In this document: positions 1 to 8,429 of the stretch, one piece after another
How the letters are laid out: each line of letters begins with the position of its first letter
Position numbering within the stretch: the stretch's first letter is position 1
Origin: Novosphingobium sp. 18050
Lineage (GTDB): Bacteria; Pseudomonadota; Alphaproteobacteria; Sphingomonadales; Sphingomonadaceae
Direction: 5' to 3'
NCBI RefSeq assembly: GCF_902706195.1
Contig: NZ_CACSJO010000019.1
Location: forward strand, 37,002 to 101,001
DNA length: 64,000 nt
Notes under the pieces: generated by a model
Told to the model about the DNA's origin: nothing
Database searches by the model: none
Seen by the model: the letters and a program-made list of their open reading frames with translations, nothing else
Translations under genes and position numbers: made by a program

Positions 1-459
1 GGTCCGCTCGTCGCAGGGCGCGCCGACCTGCCAGCGCCGTTTGCCAAGGCCCTGGATCAGGAACACGTCATATTGATCGAAGTGTGCGCCCACGCCTGCA
101 TTGTCCACCGCGTAGCTGACCATCACGTCGTCGATCCGCCAGTTGGGTATGAAGCGAAACGATTCGAGCAATGCGCTTACTTCCGGCACGTGATGGTCGA
201 CTGCCTGGACAAGAAGGGTCCATGGTGAACCGCCCAGATCGCCGAAGCGGGTCTCGGCAAAGGGGCCGTGTTCAAGGGCCAGAGCGCCATGGGCCTGCGT
301 GATGAGGCGGGATTCGACGCCCTCTTCGCAGGCGAGGCCCGCCAGTTCGTCGGGCTCCAGCGGATTGCTCCACGTGGCCCACGGGTTCCTGATCAGCAGT
401 GGCTTCTTCTGCCAGCAGTCGCGCAAAAAAAGGTCTGCCTGGAATTTACTGACTTGCAC
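1..459 (-). CDS. Ribosomal protein L16 arginine/histidine 3-hydroxylase-type JmjC/cupin oxygenase (RoxA/YcfD family), partial
   Basis: The minus strand encodes 153 codons that run off the left edge, so the C-terminal half is missing. The visible part starts with a segment containing WQKKPLLIRN and ends near HFDQYDVFLIQ. WQKKPLLI is typical of the start of YcfD-type ribosomal oxygenases, and the H-x-D in HFDQYD is the first part of the Fe(II)-binding facial triad of the JmjC/cupin fold. Known members hydroxylate a residue of ribosomal protein L16 using 2-oxoglutarate and O2 in the cytosol. The start is taken as the GTG at 459 because an in-frame TGA lies a few codons upstream and a GAGG sequence precedes it by about 12 bases. 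The family call rests on motif recognition; the final His of the triad is outside the window. Confidence 0.75.
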   Translation of the reverse strand, partial: MQVSKFQADLFLRDCWQKKPLLIRNPWATWSNPLEPDELAGLACEEGVESRLITQAHGALALEHGPFAETRFGDLGGSPWTLLVQAVDHHVPEVSALLESFRFIPNWRIDDVMVSYAVDNAGVGAHFDQYDVFLIQGLGKRRWQVGAPCDERT

Positions 460-685
460 AGGATCATTGCCTCAAGGAATTCATGAATATGGAGCAGCCT
501 TGCGAACTAAGTCGCCATTGCCGCCGGTGGCCCGCACAACGATTATCTGAACCTCGCACGGCCGGGAATTGACAGCCGCCTCGTTGGCTCATGATGCCGC
601 CGATTGCCAGGATAATTCGGGGTATTCCGTGAAAGCGGTTCAGCTCCGGCCAGACCGAAATGGAAATTCAGAAGGACGGCGGCTG

Positions 686-710
686 GGAACGTTGTCCGAG
701 GTGGAAGGTT
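686..710 (+). promoter_or_regulatory. Candidate EcfG-type general stress promoter
   Basis: GGAAC at 686-690 is followed after 17 bases by GTT at 708-710. This fits the alphaproteobacterial EcfG (general stress sigma) consensus of GGAAC, 16-17 bases, then (C)GTT. It lies 64 bases upstream of a GlsB/YeaQ-type stress gene. The assignment is from the motif only. Confidence 0.5.
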
Positions 711-773
711 AAACTGGCTCCGGTATCGTCAATACCACGATGGTTGCTGACCTCCGGAAAACAGGAGGGTTTA

Positions 774-1031
774 ATGGGAATTATCATGTGGCTTATCGTC
801 GGCGGCGTCATTGGCTGGCTGGCCAGCCTGATCATGCGCACGGATGGGCAGCAGGGCATCTTCCTCAACGTGATCGTCGGGATTGTCGGCTCGTTTATCG
901 GTAGCCTGATCTTCGCAGGCGGCAGCATCAACAATGCGCCTCTCACGCTGGGCTCTTTCCTTGTCTCGCTGATCGGCGCCGTCATCCTTCTGGCGATTGT
1001 CAATCTCGTGCGCCGTGGTTCCGTGCGCTAA
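774..1031 (+). CDS. GlsB/YeaQ/YmgE family stress-response membrane protein
   Basis: This 85-residue protein is almost entirely hydrophobic. It has three predicted membrane segments (about residues 2-20, 28-48 and 57-80), with glycine-rich turns such as GGVIGWLAS and NVIVGIVGSFIGS that are typical of the transglycosylase-associated (GlsB/YeaQ/YmgE) family. Members are small inner-membrane proteins induced by general stress; their biochemical role is not well defined. The ATG at 774 is chosen because GGAGGG lies 6 bases upstream; an in-frame upstream extension has no such site and would add non-membrane sequence. A GGAAC-N17-GTT element upstream suggests control by the EcfG general stress sigma factor, and a hairpin follows the stop codon. 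Confidence 0.85.
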   Translation: MGIIMWLIVGGVIGWLASLIMRTDGQQGIFLNVIVGIVGSFIGSLIFAGGSINNAPLTLGSFLVSLIGAVILLAIVNLVRRGSVR

Positions 1032-1059
1032 GCAGGCCTTTCATCATTGAGAAAAAACG

Positions 1060-1092
1060 GGGCGGCAGCTGAAAAGGCTTGCCGCCCTTTGT
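1060..1092 (+). terminator. Hairpin terminator after the GlsB-type gene
   Basis: GGGCGGCA at 1060-1067 pairs with TGCCGCCC at 1080-1087, followed by TTTGTCGTTT. It lies 29 bases after the stop codon and is consistent with rho-independent termination. Confidence 0.6.
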
Positions 1093-1237
1093 CGTTTCAG
1101 CCGGGCCGAGGGGGCGTAGGGTCGTTCGACGAATTATATTCCGAACAACATAATTTTGATATTTTCGATTTGATGCCTTTGAAACAGGCGAATTTCGGAC
1201 AGTTTGCCGGTGGCGCTCTAATTTTTGCAACGCGATA

Positions 1238-1250
1238 TGCAAATCATTGC
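1238..1250 (+). promoter_or_regulatory. Possible Fur-type box upstream of the Rieske oxygenase
   Basis: TGCAAATCATTGC resembles the TGCnAATnATT core of Fur-type operators and lies 60 bases before the Rieske oxygenase start. The right half is one base short of a full palindrome, so this is a weak call. Confidence 0.3.
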
Positions 1251-1309
1251 GTTTGATGGAGCGGGTCAAATCGGTCAGCGGTTGTTCCATCGACTGCGAG
1301 AGAATAACC

Positions 1310-2374
1310 ATGGCCACTGCTACACTCGTGAAGCCTCACGATGACATTATCCTGCCGCGAGGCTGCACTTTCGAGCCTGAGGACTGGGCGATCCTGGCCC
1401 GCCACTGGTATCCCGTGGCGCTCGCACGGGAGGTGGGCGAGGCGCCCATCGGCACCAAGCTGCTCGACCAGGGCCTCGTCATATACAAGGCGGACGGGGA
1501 AGTGGTCGTGGCGCCCGATATCTGCCCGCATCGCGGCGTACCGCTAAGTCTGGGCACGCAGGCTGAAGGGGGCGTTGTCTGCGCCTATCACGGGTTGCGC
1601 TTCGGGGCCGGGGGGCGCTGCACCCATGTTCCCGCGCACCCCGCCAAAGATATCCCGGCGCGCCTGCACCTCAAGACCTTCCCCAGCGTAGAGCGCTATG
1701 GCCTGATCTGGACCTGCCTGCTGCCCGAGGCGGACGAGCCGGCGCCGGGCGCCATCGTCGACATGCCGCACTGGAACGAACCGGCTTTCCAGCAGATCGT
1801 CTGCCCCTGGATCGATATCAAAGGTTTCGCGGGACGCCAGATGGAGGGCTTTCTCGATGTCGCGCATTTCGCCTTCGTGCACACCGACACGTTCGGCGAC
1901 GTGAACAATGCCGAAGTGCCGGCCTACAAGACCAAAGTCACCGGCTATGGCTTCGATGCCGAATACTGGAGCACGGTCGGCAATTATCCGATCGGCGTAG
2001 AGGGCAAGGGCGTGCCGGGCTTCGACTGGCTGCGGCATTTCCGCTGCCACCTGCCCTTCACCGCCACGCTGGAGATCCACTTCCCCGGTGAGGATCGGCT
2101 GGTCATCATGAATGCGGCCTCGCCGGTTTCCGCCCGCGTGACGAGGCTGTTTGCACCGATGGCGCGTAATTTCGACACCGACCTGCCGCTTCAGGACGTC
2201 TACGATTTCAACTTGCGCGTATTTGAGGAGGACAAGGCGATCGTCGAGGTGCAGATGCCCGAGTGTCTGCCGCTTGACCCGATGATGGAGGCCCACATCC
2301 CTGCGGATATGAGTTCGATGACCTATCGCCGAGGCCTCAAGGCCATGGGCCTCAGCCGCTTTTTCATATCGTGA
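1310..2374 (+). CDS. Rieske [2Fe-2S] aromatic ring-hydroxylating/demethylating oxygenase, alpha subunit
   Basis: The 354-residue protein has an N-terminal Rieske domain with C72-x-H74 (CPHRG) and C91-x2-H94 (CAYHG), which bind the [2Fe-2S] cluster. The catalytic domain carries D183-x2-H186-x4-H191 (DVAHFAFVH), the mononuclear iron site. This layout and length match single-component alpha subunits of the vanillate O-demethylase/phthalate dioxygenase group, which receive electrons from a separate reductase. No reductase gene lies next to it, so the substrate and partner are unknown. The ATG at 1310 is preferred over an upstream in-frame ATG because the protein then starts just before the first conserved residues and has a GAGAG sequence upstream. 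A weak Fur-like sequence precedes it. Confidence 0.85.
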   Translation: MATATLVKPHDDIILPRGCTFEPEDWAILARHWYPVALAREVGEAPIGTKLLDQGLVIYKADGEVVVAPDICPHRGVPLSLGTQAEGGVVCAYHGLRFGAGGRCTHVPAHPAKDIPARLHLKTFPSVERYGLIWTCLLPEADEPAPGAIVDMPHWNEPAFQQIVCPWIDIKGFAGRQMEGFLDVAHFAFVHTDTFGDVNNAEVPAYKTKVTGYGFDAEYWSTVGNYPIGVEGKGVPGFDWLRHFRCHLPFTATLEIHFPGEDRLVIMNAASPVSARVTRLFAPMARNFDTDLPLQDVYDFNLRVFEEDKAIVEVQMPECLPLDPMMEAHIPADMSSMTYRRGLKAMGLSRFFIS

Positions 2375-2509
2375 GGGTGCGGCGGGGCAGGGCGCCCCGC
2401 CGTCAGGTCAGCAGCTGGCCTGACGGGTGAGCGAAGGCGAACACCGGACATGGCTTGCGCTATCGACCCGCAAATATATGGCATGAGGTCGAGCTTGAGG
2501 AACTGAACG

Positions 2510-3208
2510 ATGCATAGCCCTTTCCCGCCTATATCCGATGCCTTTGCCGAACTGCTGGCGGCGGAACGCAAGGCGCTGGGGCTGCTCGATGCGATCGAGG
2601 CGGCTGGGCTGATCGCGCCGGGCCGCAGCGAACTGGAAGTGGAGGGCGACATCTTCACCATCGCGGCCCGTGACTTCGGCGTGACCGAGCATTGGCATGA
2701 CCGAGTGGTGCGCGCCGGCGTCAACACGCTGTGCGTCGCCGGAGAAGCCGCGCCAGACCGTGTGATCGGCGCTGACGACATGGTGTTCCTCGACCTTGGC
2801 CCGGTCTTCGGAGGCTGGGAGGCCGATGTCGGGCGCAGCTATGCCGTGGGCGGCGATCCGCGCAAGCATGCGCTGTGCGCCGACCTTCCGGTAGTGTTCG
2901 AGGCCGTCAAAGCGCGCTTCGATGCGGACCGGGACATCACCGGCGCGCAGCTTTACGACATCGCCCACGAGGAAGCGCAGCAGCGCGGCTGGCTGTTCGG
3001 CGGCCAGATCGCCGGGCATCTCGTCGGCGAGTTCCCTTATGCGCGCACCCCCGGCGACAAGACCTCGCGTCACATCAGACCGGGCAACAACACTGCTATG
3101 CGCGCGCCCGATGCGGCGGGCCTTGCGAGGCATTGGATACTGGAGATCCACCTCGTTTCGCCCGACCGCGGCTTCGGCGGTTTCTACGAACGGCTGCTGG
3201 AGGGGTAA
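2510..3208 (+). CDS. M24 family metallopeptidase (pita-bread fold), single-domain
   Basis: The 232-residue protein is only the catalytic pita-bread domain and lacks the N-terminal creatinase-type domain of prolidases. The five dimetal ligands are all visible in order: Asp in VFLDLGP, Asp in EADVGR, His in AGHLVGEFPY, Glu in ILEIHL and Glu in GGFYERLL. Members are aminopeptidase- or dipeptidase-like hydrolases, and an intact metal site argues for an active enzyme. It lies between the Rieske oxygenase and a converging aldehyde dehydrogenase gene, and the intergenic gap on the left suggests its own promoter. The natural substrate cannot be deduced. Confidence 0.85.
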   Translation: MHSPFPPISDAFAELLAAERKALGLLDAIEAAGLIAPGRSELEVEGDIFTIAARDFGVTEHWHDRVVRAGVNTLCVAGEAAPDRVIGADDMVFLDLGPVFGGWEADVGRSYAVGGDPRKHALCADLPVVFEAVKARFDADRDITGAQLYDIAHEEAQQRGWLFGGQIAGHLVGEFPYARTPGDKTSRHIRPGNNTAMRAPDAAGLARHWILEIHLVSPDRGFGGFYERLLEG

Positions 3209-3211
3209 CGC

Positions 3212-4618
3212 TTACCCCAGCGCGGCGTTGACGATCCTCGTCTGGGTGAAGTCCTCCATGCCTTCGATGCCCTGCTGGCGGCCGATACCGGACTGCTTGG
3301 CGCCGCCGAAAGGCACGTCAAACGGAAGATCGAGGTGCTTGTTGACCCAGACGGTGCCACTTTCGATCCGCGCGGCGACGGCGATCCCGCGCTCCACGTC
3401 CGAGGTCCAGACGGTGCCGCCAAGGCCGAAGTCGCTGTCGTTTACGCGGGCGATCGCATCGTCGATGTCGTCGTAGGCGAGGACGGGCAGGACCGGCGCG
3501 AACTGTTCCTCGCGGACCAGGCGGGCATCGTCCGGCAGGTCGCGCACAATGGTGGGGGCGATGAAGTAGCCATCGCGCGAAGAAGGCTCGCCGCCCGCGA
3601 CTATGGTTCCCTGGGCGCGGGCGTCCTCGATCAGGGCCAGCACCTTTTCGAACTGGGCGCGGTTCTGGATCGGGCCGATCGTCGTACCCTGCTCGAGGCC
3701 ATCGCCGACGACGGCCTCTGCGGCCAGCCGTGCCAGTTCATCGCACAGGGCATCCATCATCGCGCGCGGGGCGTAGACGCGCTTGACGGCCAGGCAGATC
3801 TGGCCGGAATTGGTGGTTGCCCCGGCGAAGATGGCGGGCGCGACCTTGGCGATGTCGGCATCGTCGAGGATGATCGCGGCGTCGTTTCCGCCCAGTTCCA
3901 GCGTGAAGCGCTTGAGTGTGTCGGACGCGCTTCCCAGTACTTTCTTGCCGGTGGGTGTGGAGCCGGTGAAGCTGACGTGGGCGATGCCGGGATGGGCGCT
4001 GAGAAGGGCGCCCAGGTCGTTGCGGTCCACCAGGGTCTGGAACACACCGGCGGGCAGGATGGTGGCGGCCACCTCACCCAGCAGCAGGGTGCTGAGCGGG
4101 GTGGTCGGCGCGGGCTTGGCGATCACGGTATTGCCGGTGATGAGTGCGGGGGCCACCTTCAGCATCAACAGAAGCAGCGGGTAGTTCCACGGCGTGATCG
4201 CGGCGACGACGCCCAGCGGATAGCGCTGTTCGACGATCCGATTATCGGCGGTTTCGCGCAAGGTGCGCGGTGCCAGTTCCTGCTGCGCATAATAGCCGAG
4301 CGCGGCGACCGTGCCCATGACTTCCTGCCGGGCCTGCTCCAGCGGCTTGCCCTGTTCCTTGGTCAGCAGCCGGGCGAAGTCGTCCGCGCGCGCCTCGATG
4401 GCGGAAGCAAGCTGCTCCAGATAGCCGCGCCTGCCTGCGTAATCCCGCGCAGCCCACGCCGGAAAGGCGCGCCGGGCAGCGGCGATGGCCAGTTCCGCCT
4501 GCGCTTCATCGGCGCGGGGCGCCGCGGCGAAGGTCTGTCCGGTGGCTGGGTTGACGACATCGATGGCCGATGCCCCGTCCACCAGCGCGCCGTCTATCAG
4601 GAGCTTGTATTCCATCAT
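3212..4618 (-). CDS. NAD(P)+-dependent aldehyde dehydrogenase
   Basis: The 468-residue protein has the usual length and motifs of the aldehyde dehydrogenase superfamily: N145 in PWNYP, the general base E241 in LELGG, and the nucleophile C275 in SGQICLAVKR. The C-terminal PFGGAKQSGIGRQ motif is also present. It oxidises an aldehyde to a carboxylic acid in the cytosol; the specific aldehyde cannot be read from sequence. The start at 4618 (ATG ATG) has GCAGGAAGG about 8 bases upstream; a longer in-frame extension to 4828 overlaps the nhaA region and looks non-coding. It converges on the M24 peptidase gene with 3 bases between stop codons. Confidence 0.9.
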   Translation of the reverse strand: MMEYKLLIDGALVDGASAIDVVNPATGQTFAAAPRADEAQAELAIAAARRAFPAWAARDYAGRRGYLEQLASAIEARADDFARLLTKEQGKPLEQARQEVMGTVAALGYYAQQELAPRTLRETADNRIVEQRYPLGVVAAITPWNYPLLLLMLKVAPALITGNTVIAKPAPTTPLSTLLLGEVAATILPAGVFQTLVDRNDLGALLSAHPGIAHVSFTGSTPTGKKVLGSASDTLKRFTLELGGNDAAIILDDADIAKVAPAIFAGATTNSGQICLAVKRVYAPRAMMDALCDELARLAAEAVVGDGLEQGTTIGPIQNRAQFEKVLALIEDARAQGTIVAGGEPSSRDGYFIAPTIVRDLPDDARLVREEQFAPVLPVLAYDDIDDAIARVNDSDFGLGGTVWTSDVERGIAVAARIESGTVWVNKHLDLPFDVPFGGAKQSGIGRQQGIEGMEDFTQTRIVNAALG

Positions 4619-4803
4619 CAAAATGCCTTCCTGCTCACGGGCCACGCTTCTAGATCGCGCATCGCGGCCGGTCCACCGCCTCGCGCTATGAAAGGCGATG
4701 GACGGGCCAGCAGCGTGGACGGGGGACGCCAGCGCCTTGCGCTCCGCGCCGGATGCGCCATGAAGCTCTGAACGCACAACAATTAAGGGCTGGACCAGCC
4801 ACC

Positions 4804-5982
4804 ATGATGATTTCCAAGCGCCCGCCATCCGCCCTGCGCGCCTTCCTGCGCAGCGAGGCTGCGGGGGGCATCCTGCTCATGGGGGCTGCGGCCCTGGCTC
4901 TTATCGTCGCCAACAGTCCGCTGGCGGACACCTATTTCCACACCCTGCACCTGATGGTCGGGCCGATGTCGCTGGCGCACTGGATCAACGACGCGCTGAT
5001 GGCGTTGTTCTTCCTGCTGGTCGGGCTGGAGATCAAGCGCGAGTTCGTCGACGGGCATCTCTCCAGCTGGGCGGACCGCGCCCTGCCGGCCATCGCCGCG
5101 ACGGCAGGCATGATAGTCCCGGCGCTGATCTACCTGGCGATCACTGGGCCGGTGCCGGGTCTGGCGCGCGGCTGGGCGATCCCGGCGGCGACGGACATCG
5201 CCTTTGCCATCGGCGTCATGGCGATCCTGGGCAGCCGCGTGCCGGCCTCGCTCAAGCTGTTTCTCACCACGGTCGCCATCGTCGACGACATGGGCGCCGT
5301 GGCGGTCATCGCGCTGGCCTATACAAGCGGAATTCACGGCCCCGCGCTGCTGGCGGCAGCCGTCATCATGGGCGTGATGTTCGTGCTCAACCGTGCGGGC
5401 GTGCAGAAGCTGTGGCCTTATCTTGGTCTTGCCGTGCTGCTGTGGCTGGCGGTGCTGCTTTCGGGCGTTCACGCAACGATCGCGGGTGTGCTGGCTGCCA
5501 GCCTGATCCCGATCCGCGTGACCCCGGGCGCGCCCGACAGCGCGGAATCGCCGCTGCACCGGCTGGAGCATGGTCTGCACAAGTGGGTCGCCTTCGGCAT
5601 CGTGCCGCTGTTCGGCTTCGCCAATGCCGGTGTCTCGCTGAAGGGGCTGGGCATGGAGCATCTCGTTGCACCGCTGCCGCTCGGCGTGGCGGGGGGGCTG
5701 TTCCTCGGCAAGCAGTTGGGCGTGTTCCTGGCTGTGTGGCTCTGCGCGCACTTTGGCATCGCCAAGCGCCCCAGCGGCGCAACCTGGCTGCAGACTTACG
5801 GCATGTGCCTGCTGTGCGGCATCGGCTTCACCATGAGCCTGTTCGTGGGCGGACTGGCGTTCAGCGATCCGCTGCTGATCGACGAGGTCAAGATCGGCGT
5901 GCTGGGCGGATCGCTGGTGTCGGCGCTGGCGGGATACCTGGTCCTGCGCTTTGCGGCCGCGCGCAACAAGGTTCCGGCCTGA
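4804..5982 (+). CDS. nhaA: Na+/H+ antiporter NhaA
   Basis: The 392-residue integral membrane protein has about 12 hydrophobic segments and the NhaA signatures ATDIAFAIG and IVDDMGAVAVIAL. These hold the aspartates equivalent to E. coli D133, D163 and D164, which bind and exchange Na+ and H+. NhaA expels sodium using the proton gradient and supports pH and salt tolerance. The ATG at 4804 is chosen over an upstream in-frame ATG because the family N-terminus (LRSEAAGGILL) follows after about 12 residues. It is divergent from the aldehyde dehydrogenase gene and is followed by a small exported-protein gene on the same strand. Confidence 0.92.
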   Translation: MMISKRPPSALRAFLRSEAAGGILLMGAAALALIVANSPLADTYFHTLHLMVGPMSLAHWINDALMALFFLLVGLEIKREFVDGHLSSWADRALPAIAATAGMIVPALIYLAITGPVPGLARGWAIPAATDIAFAIGVMAILGSRVPASLKLFLTTVAIVDDMGAVAVIALAYTSGIHGPALLAAAVIMGVMFVLNRAGVQKLWPYLGLAVLLWLAVLLSGVHATIAGVLAASLIPIRVTPGAPDSAESPLHRLEHGLHKWVAFGIVPLFGFANAGVSLKGLGMEHLVAPLPLGVAGGLFLGKQLGVFLAVWLCAHFGIAKRPSGATWLQTYGMCLLCGIGFTMSLFVGGLAFSDPLLIDEVKIGVLGGSLVSALAGYLVLRFAAARNKVPA

Positions 5983-6050
5983 ACGTATCCGGCCTTTGCG
6001 TAGCAGGGACGGGCTGGCCAGGCGCGAAGCGTTTGGTTAGCTTCGGTCCC

Positions 6051-6545
6051 ATGCTTGCGCGCATTCTGAATTTGACGCTGCTGCCTGCGCTGACGGGCCT
6101 GCTGCTTTTCTCCGCCGCGCTGGCGGCCGGGGCCGACGAGGCAGTTGTCCCGCCCGTGGCCGAGGGGGAAGCTACCCGCGTCCTCGACCGTACCGGAGCG
6201 CAGCGCCTGCTGGCCAACAAGGGCCTTACCCTGCAGTGGCTGGACTGGAACACACGCGGCACGGCCTATGTCCGGCGCGACGGCGACACCTTGAGGCTGC
6301 GCGGTGCGCAGGCCGAGGCGGGCGGGCCGGGGCGCCTGTTCCTCGACGGAACGATCAGCGAGGTTGGCGTTGGCTATTTCACCTTCGACGGCACGATCGA
6401 GATCACCGACACGCCCGACAAGGGCCGCTCCTGCAAAAAGACCAAGACCTGGCACTTCGCCGTCACCCAGAACCGCAACTACTACCGTCTGCGCGAGTTC
6501 GAGTGGTGCGACGGGCTGACGGACTACATCGACATCTACTTCTGA
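6051..6545 (+). CDS. Hypothetical exported protein
   Basis: The 164-residue product begins with a hydrophobic signal-like segment (residues 5-26, ending in ALAAGA). The mature part is rich in beta-type sequence, including YFTFDGTIEITDT, and contains two cysteines (RSCKK and EWCDG) that could form a disulfide in the periplasm. The C-terminus is aromatic (YIDIYF). I do not recognise a family. It follows nhaA on the same strand with a 68-base gap, so it could be cotranscribed. The ATG at 6051 is chosen because it gives a complete signal sequence; the longer reading frame upstream overlaps nhaA. Confidence 0.65.
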   Translation: MLARILNLTLLPALTGLLLFSAALAAGADEAVVPPVAEGEATRVLDRTGAQRLLANKGLTLQWLDWNTRGTAYVRRDGDTLRLRGAQAEAGGPGRLFLDGTISEVGVGYFTFDGTIEITDTPDKGRSCKKTKTWHFAVTQNRNYYRLREFEWCDGLTDYIDIYF

Positions 6546-6652
6546 AGGTTGGTAACGAAAATGCGTACTGGCGCATTTTTCGATCAGCCCGGCACTGCTA
6601 TCCATGCTATGCGCAATGGCATGATTTCTCTCATCAATGACGGTTCGCGGCC

Positions 6653-7393
6653 TTGGCCGCTGCGCATTCCCGTGCCGCGCTCATGCTGCGGGGGCATGTG
6701 ATGGCACAGGGTGAGCGTCCGCACGGCACCTTCGAGGATGCCCTGGCGCTGCTGGTCGGCGGCCTGCTGATCGCGCTGGGGCTTGCGATCCTGAACGCGG
6801 CGGGACTGGTGACGGGCGGCATGGCGGGGGTCGCGCTGCTGGTGGGCCATTATCTGCCGCGTGATCTGCAATTCCCGCCGGGCCTGCTTTTCGCTCTGCT
6901 GAACCTGCCGTTCCTGGTGCTGGCTTTCCGCGCCATGGGATCGCTTTTCACGCTGCGCACGGTTGCGGGCAGTGCCGCCATAGCGTCATTGTCGATTGCG
7001 GTCGGCCATACGCTGGAGTTGCAGGTCCGCGACCCGGCGCTGGCCGCCATCGGCGCGGGCTGCCTGCTGGGGATGGGCACGCTGGCCTTCGTGCGGCACG
7101 GGACCGGCGTGGGCGGCATCGGCGTCGTCACGGTGTGGCTCAGCCGCAAGCGGGGCTGGAACATCGGCCGCACCCAGCTGTCGATCGACATCGTGATCCT
7201 CGCCGCCGCCACGGCCATGCTGCCGCTGGTCAGCGTGGCCTGGTCGACCCTGAGCGCAGCGTCGATGGGGCTGGTCACCGGGCTATGGCTGCGCCCGGGC
7301 CGATACGCCGGGTTTTCGCCGTACACGGTGGATGGCGATCGGTTGAGAGGGGCCCTGAAAAGATCACGGCGCCGGAAGGAAGACCCTTCGTAG
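6653..7393 (+). CDS. YitT family membrane protein
   Basis: The 246-residue protein has about five membrane segments (for example LALLVGGLLIALGLAIL and LLFALLNLPFLVLAFRAM) and the glycine motifs VTGGMAGVALL and GTGVGGIGVV, which are repeated features of YitT/YczE-type membrane proteins. The family is widespread, but its transport or scaffold role is not established. Several in-frame ATG codons exist; the one at 6701 (MAQGERPH) may be the real start because the first 16 residues are not conserved-looking. The C-terminus is basic (KRSRRRKE) and probably cytoplasmic. It is followed by a convergent VOC gene. Confidence 0.7.
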   Translation: MAAAHSRAALMLRGHVMAQGERPHGTFEDALALLVGGLLIALGLAILNAAGLVTGGMAGVALLVGHYLPRDLQFPPGLLFALLNLPFLVLAFRAMGSLFTLRTVAGSAAIASLSIAVGHTLELQVRDPALAAIGAGCLLGMGTLAFVRHGTGVGGIGVVTVWLSRKRGWNIGRTQLSIDIVILAAATAMLPLVSVAWSTLSAASMGLVTGLWLRPGRYAGFSPYTVDGDRLRGALKRSRRRKEDPS

Positions 7394-7411
7394 AACGCGC
7401 CGGCTCATGCT

Positions 7412-7771
7412 TCAGGCTGGCGGATCGGGTTGCCACAGTTCGATCGGATTGCCTTCCGGGTCGTGGATGCGGGCGAAGCGGCCGACGCCGGGCATGTCCC
7501 AGTCCGGGTCGGTGACGACCGCGATCCCGGCAGCGCCAAGCGATGCGCAGAGTTCGTCCAGATCGTCCACGCGCAAGTTGAGCATCCACTTGCGGTCGGC
7601 GGCGAAATAGTCGGTGTCGGCGGCAAAGGGAGCGAAAACGCAGGGGCCTGCCTGCGTATCCCACATGCCGTAGGGCGCCGAACCCACGCCGAGGTGACGC
7701 GCATACCATGTGCGCATTGCTTCGGGATCTTTCGCGCGAAAGAAGAAGCCGCCGATTCCCGTAACGCCCAT
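7412..7771 (-). CDS. VOC (glyoxalase/bleomycin resistance) superfamily protein
   Basis: The 119-residue product has the length of a single VOC domain made of two beta-alpha-beta-beta-beta modules. It begins GIGGFFFRAKDPEAMRTWY and ends with GNPIELWQP, where the Glu of IELWQP is the usual C-terminal metal ligand. VOC proteins include glyoxalases, dioxygenases and resistance proteins, and the fold alone does not identify the reaction. It is transcribed towards the YitT gene and away from the sigma factor gene, with 115 bases to the latter. Confidence 0.8.
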   Translation of the reverse strand: MGVTGIGGFFFRAKDPEAMRTWYARHLGVGSAPYGMWDTQAGPCVFAPFAADTDYFAADRKWMLNLRVDDLDELCASLGAAGIAVVTDPDWDMPGVGRFARIHDPEGNPIELWQPDPPA

Positions 7772-7886
7772 TCTTGCCTCCCCGTCATCCCGTAGCTGGG
7801 CCCAAGCGTATCATGCAGCGCGGCTATCGTGAAACTGTCATGAGTTGTCATTAACCAGCGCGCTTTTCCGGGGTTTGGGGGTTCGC

Positions 7887-8429
7887 GTGCTGTCGTCGAT
7901 CAGGGATTTGGAGGCGCCGCCCGGAACAGCGTCGCGGCAGGACGGGTGGGACGCGGTGCAGACCGCGGTCCAGCGCTATGTCCGAGGGCGCAGCGGCCGC
8001 CACGACATCGCCGACGACATTGCGCAGGAGACTGTCGCGCGGCTGGTCGAACTGGGACGCACACAGCAGATCGGCAGCATTTTCGCGCTGGCTTTCCGCA
8101 TTGCCGACAATCTGATGACCGACATGCACCGCCGCGAAAAGCGCCTCTCCGACGAAGTGGATACGGAGTGGCAGAGCGACGAACCCTCGCTGGACCGGGT
8201 GCTTGATTCCCGCCGCGCCGTCGACGTGTTCAACCGCTGTCTGCGGAGGATGCCGCCCTTGCGGCGCGAGGTCCTGATCCGGCGCCGCCTGAACCAGGAA
8301 AGCTGCCGGACCATCGGCGAAGACCTGGCAATCAGTGCCAAAGCCGTCGAAAAACACATCACGCGGGGTATGATAGACTTGCGCAAGGCGCTCGAACAGG
8401 CCGGCGTCGATCTGGTGGGGCAGGACTGA
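7887..8429 (+). CDS. ECF sigma factor, FecI-like
   Basis: The protein of about 180 residues has region 2 (DIADDIAQETVARLVE through FRIADNLMTDMHRR) and region 4 (LPPLRREVLIRRRLNQES, then a helix-turn-helix with IGEDLAISAKAVEKHI). It lacks region 3, as expected for an ECF sigma factor. The order sigma factor, FecR-type regulator, STN-containing TonB receptor identifies it as FecI-like: it would redirect RNA polymerase to the receptor promoter when the receptor reports its substrate. The GTG at 7887 is preferred because GGGGG lies just upstream; a TTG at 7845 is in frame. Its stop codon overlaps the FecR start by one base (TGATG). Confidence 0.85.
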   Translation: MLSSIRDLEAPPGTASRQDGWDAVQTAVQRYVRGRSGRHDIADDIAQETVARLVELGRTQQIGSIFALAFRIADNLMTDMHRREKRLSDEVDTEWQSDEPSLDRVLDSRRAVDVFNRCLRRMPPLRREVLIRRRLNQESCRTIGEDLAISAKAVEKHITRGMIDLRKALEQAGVDLVGQD

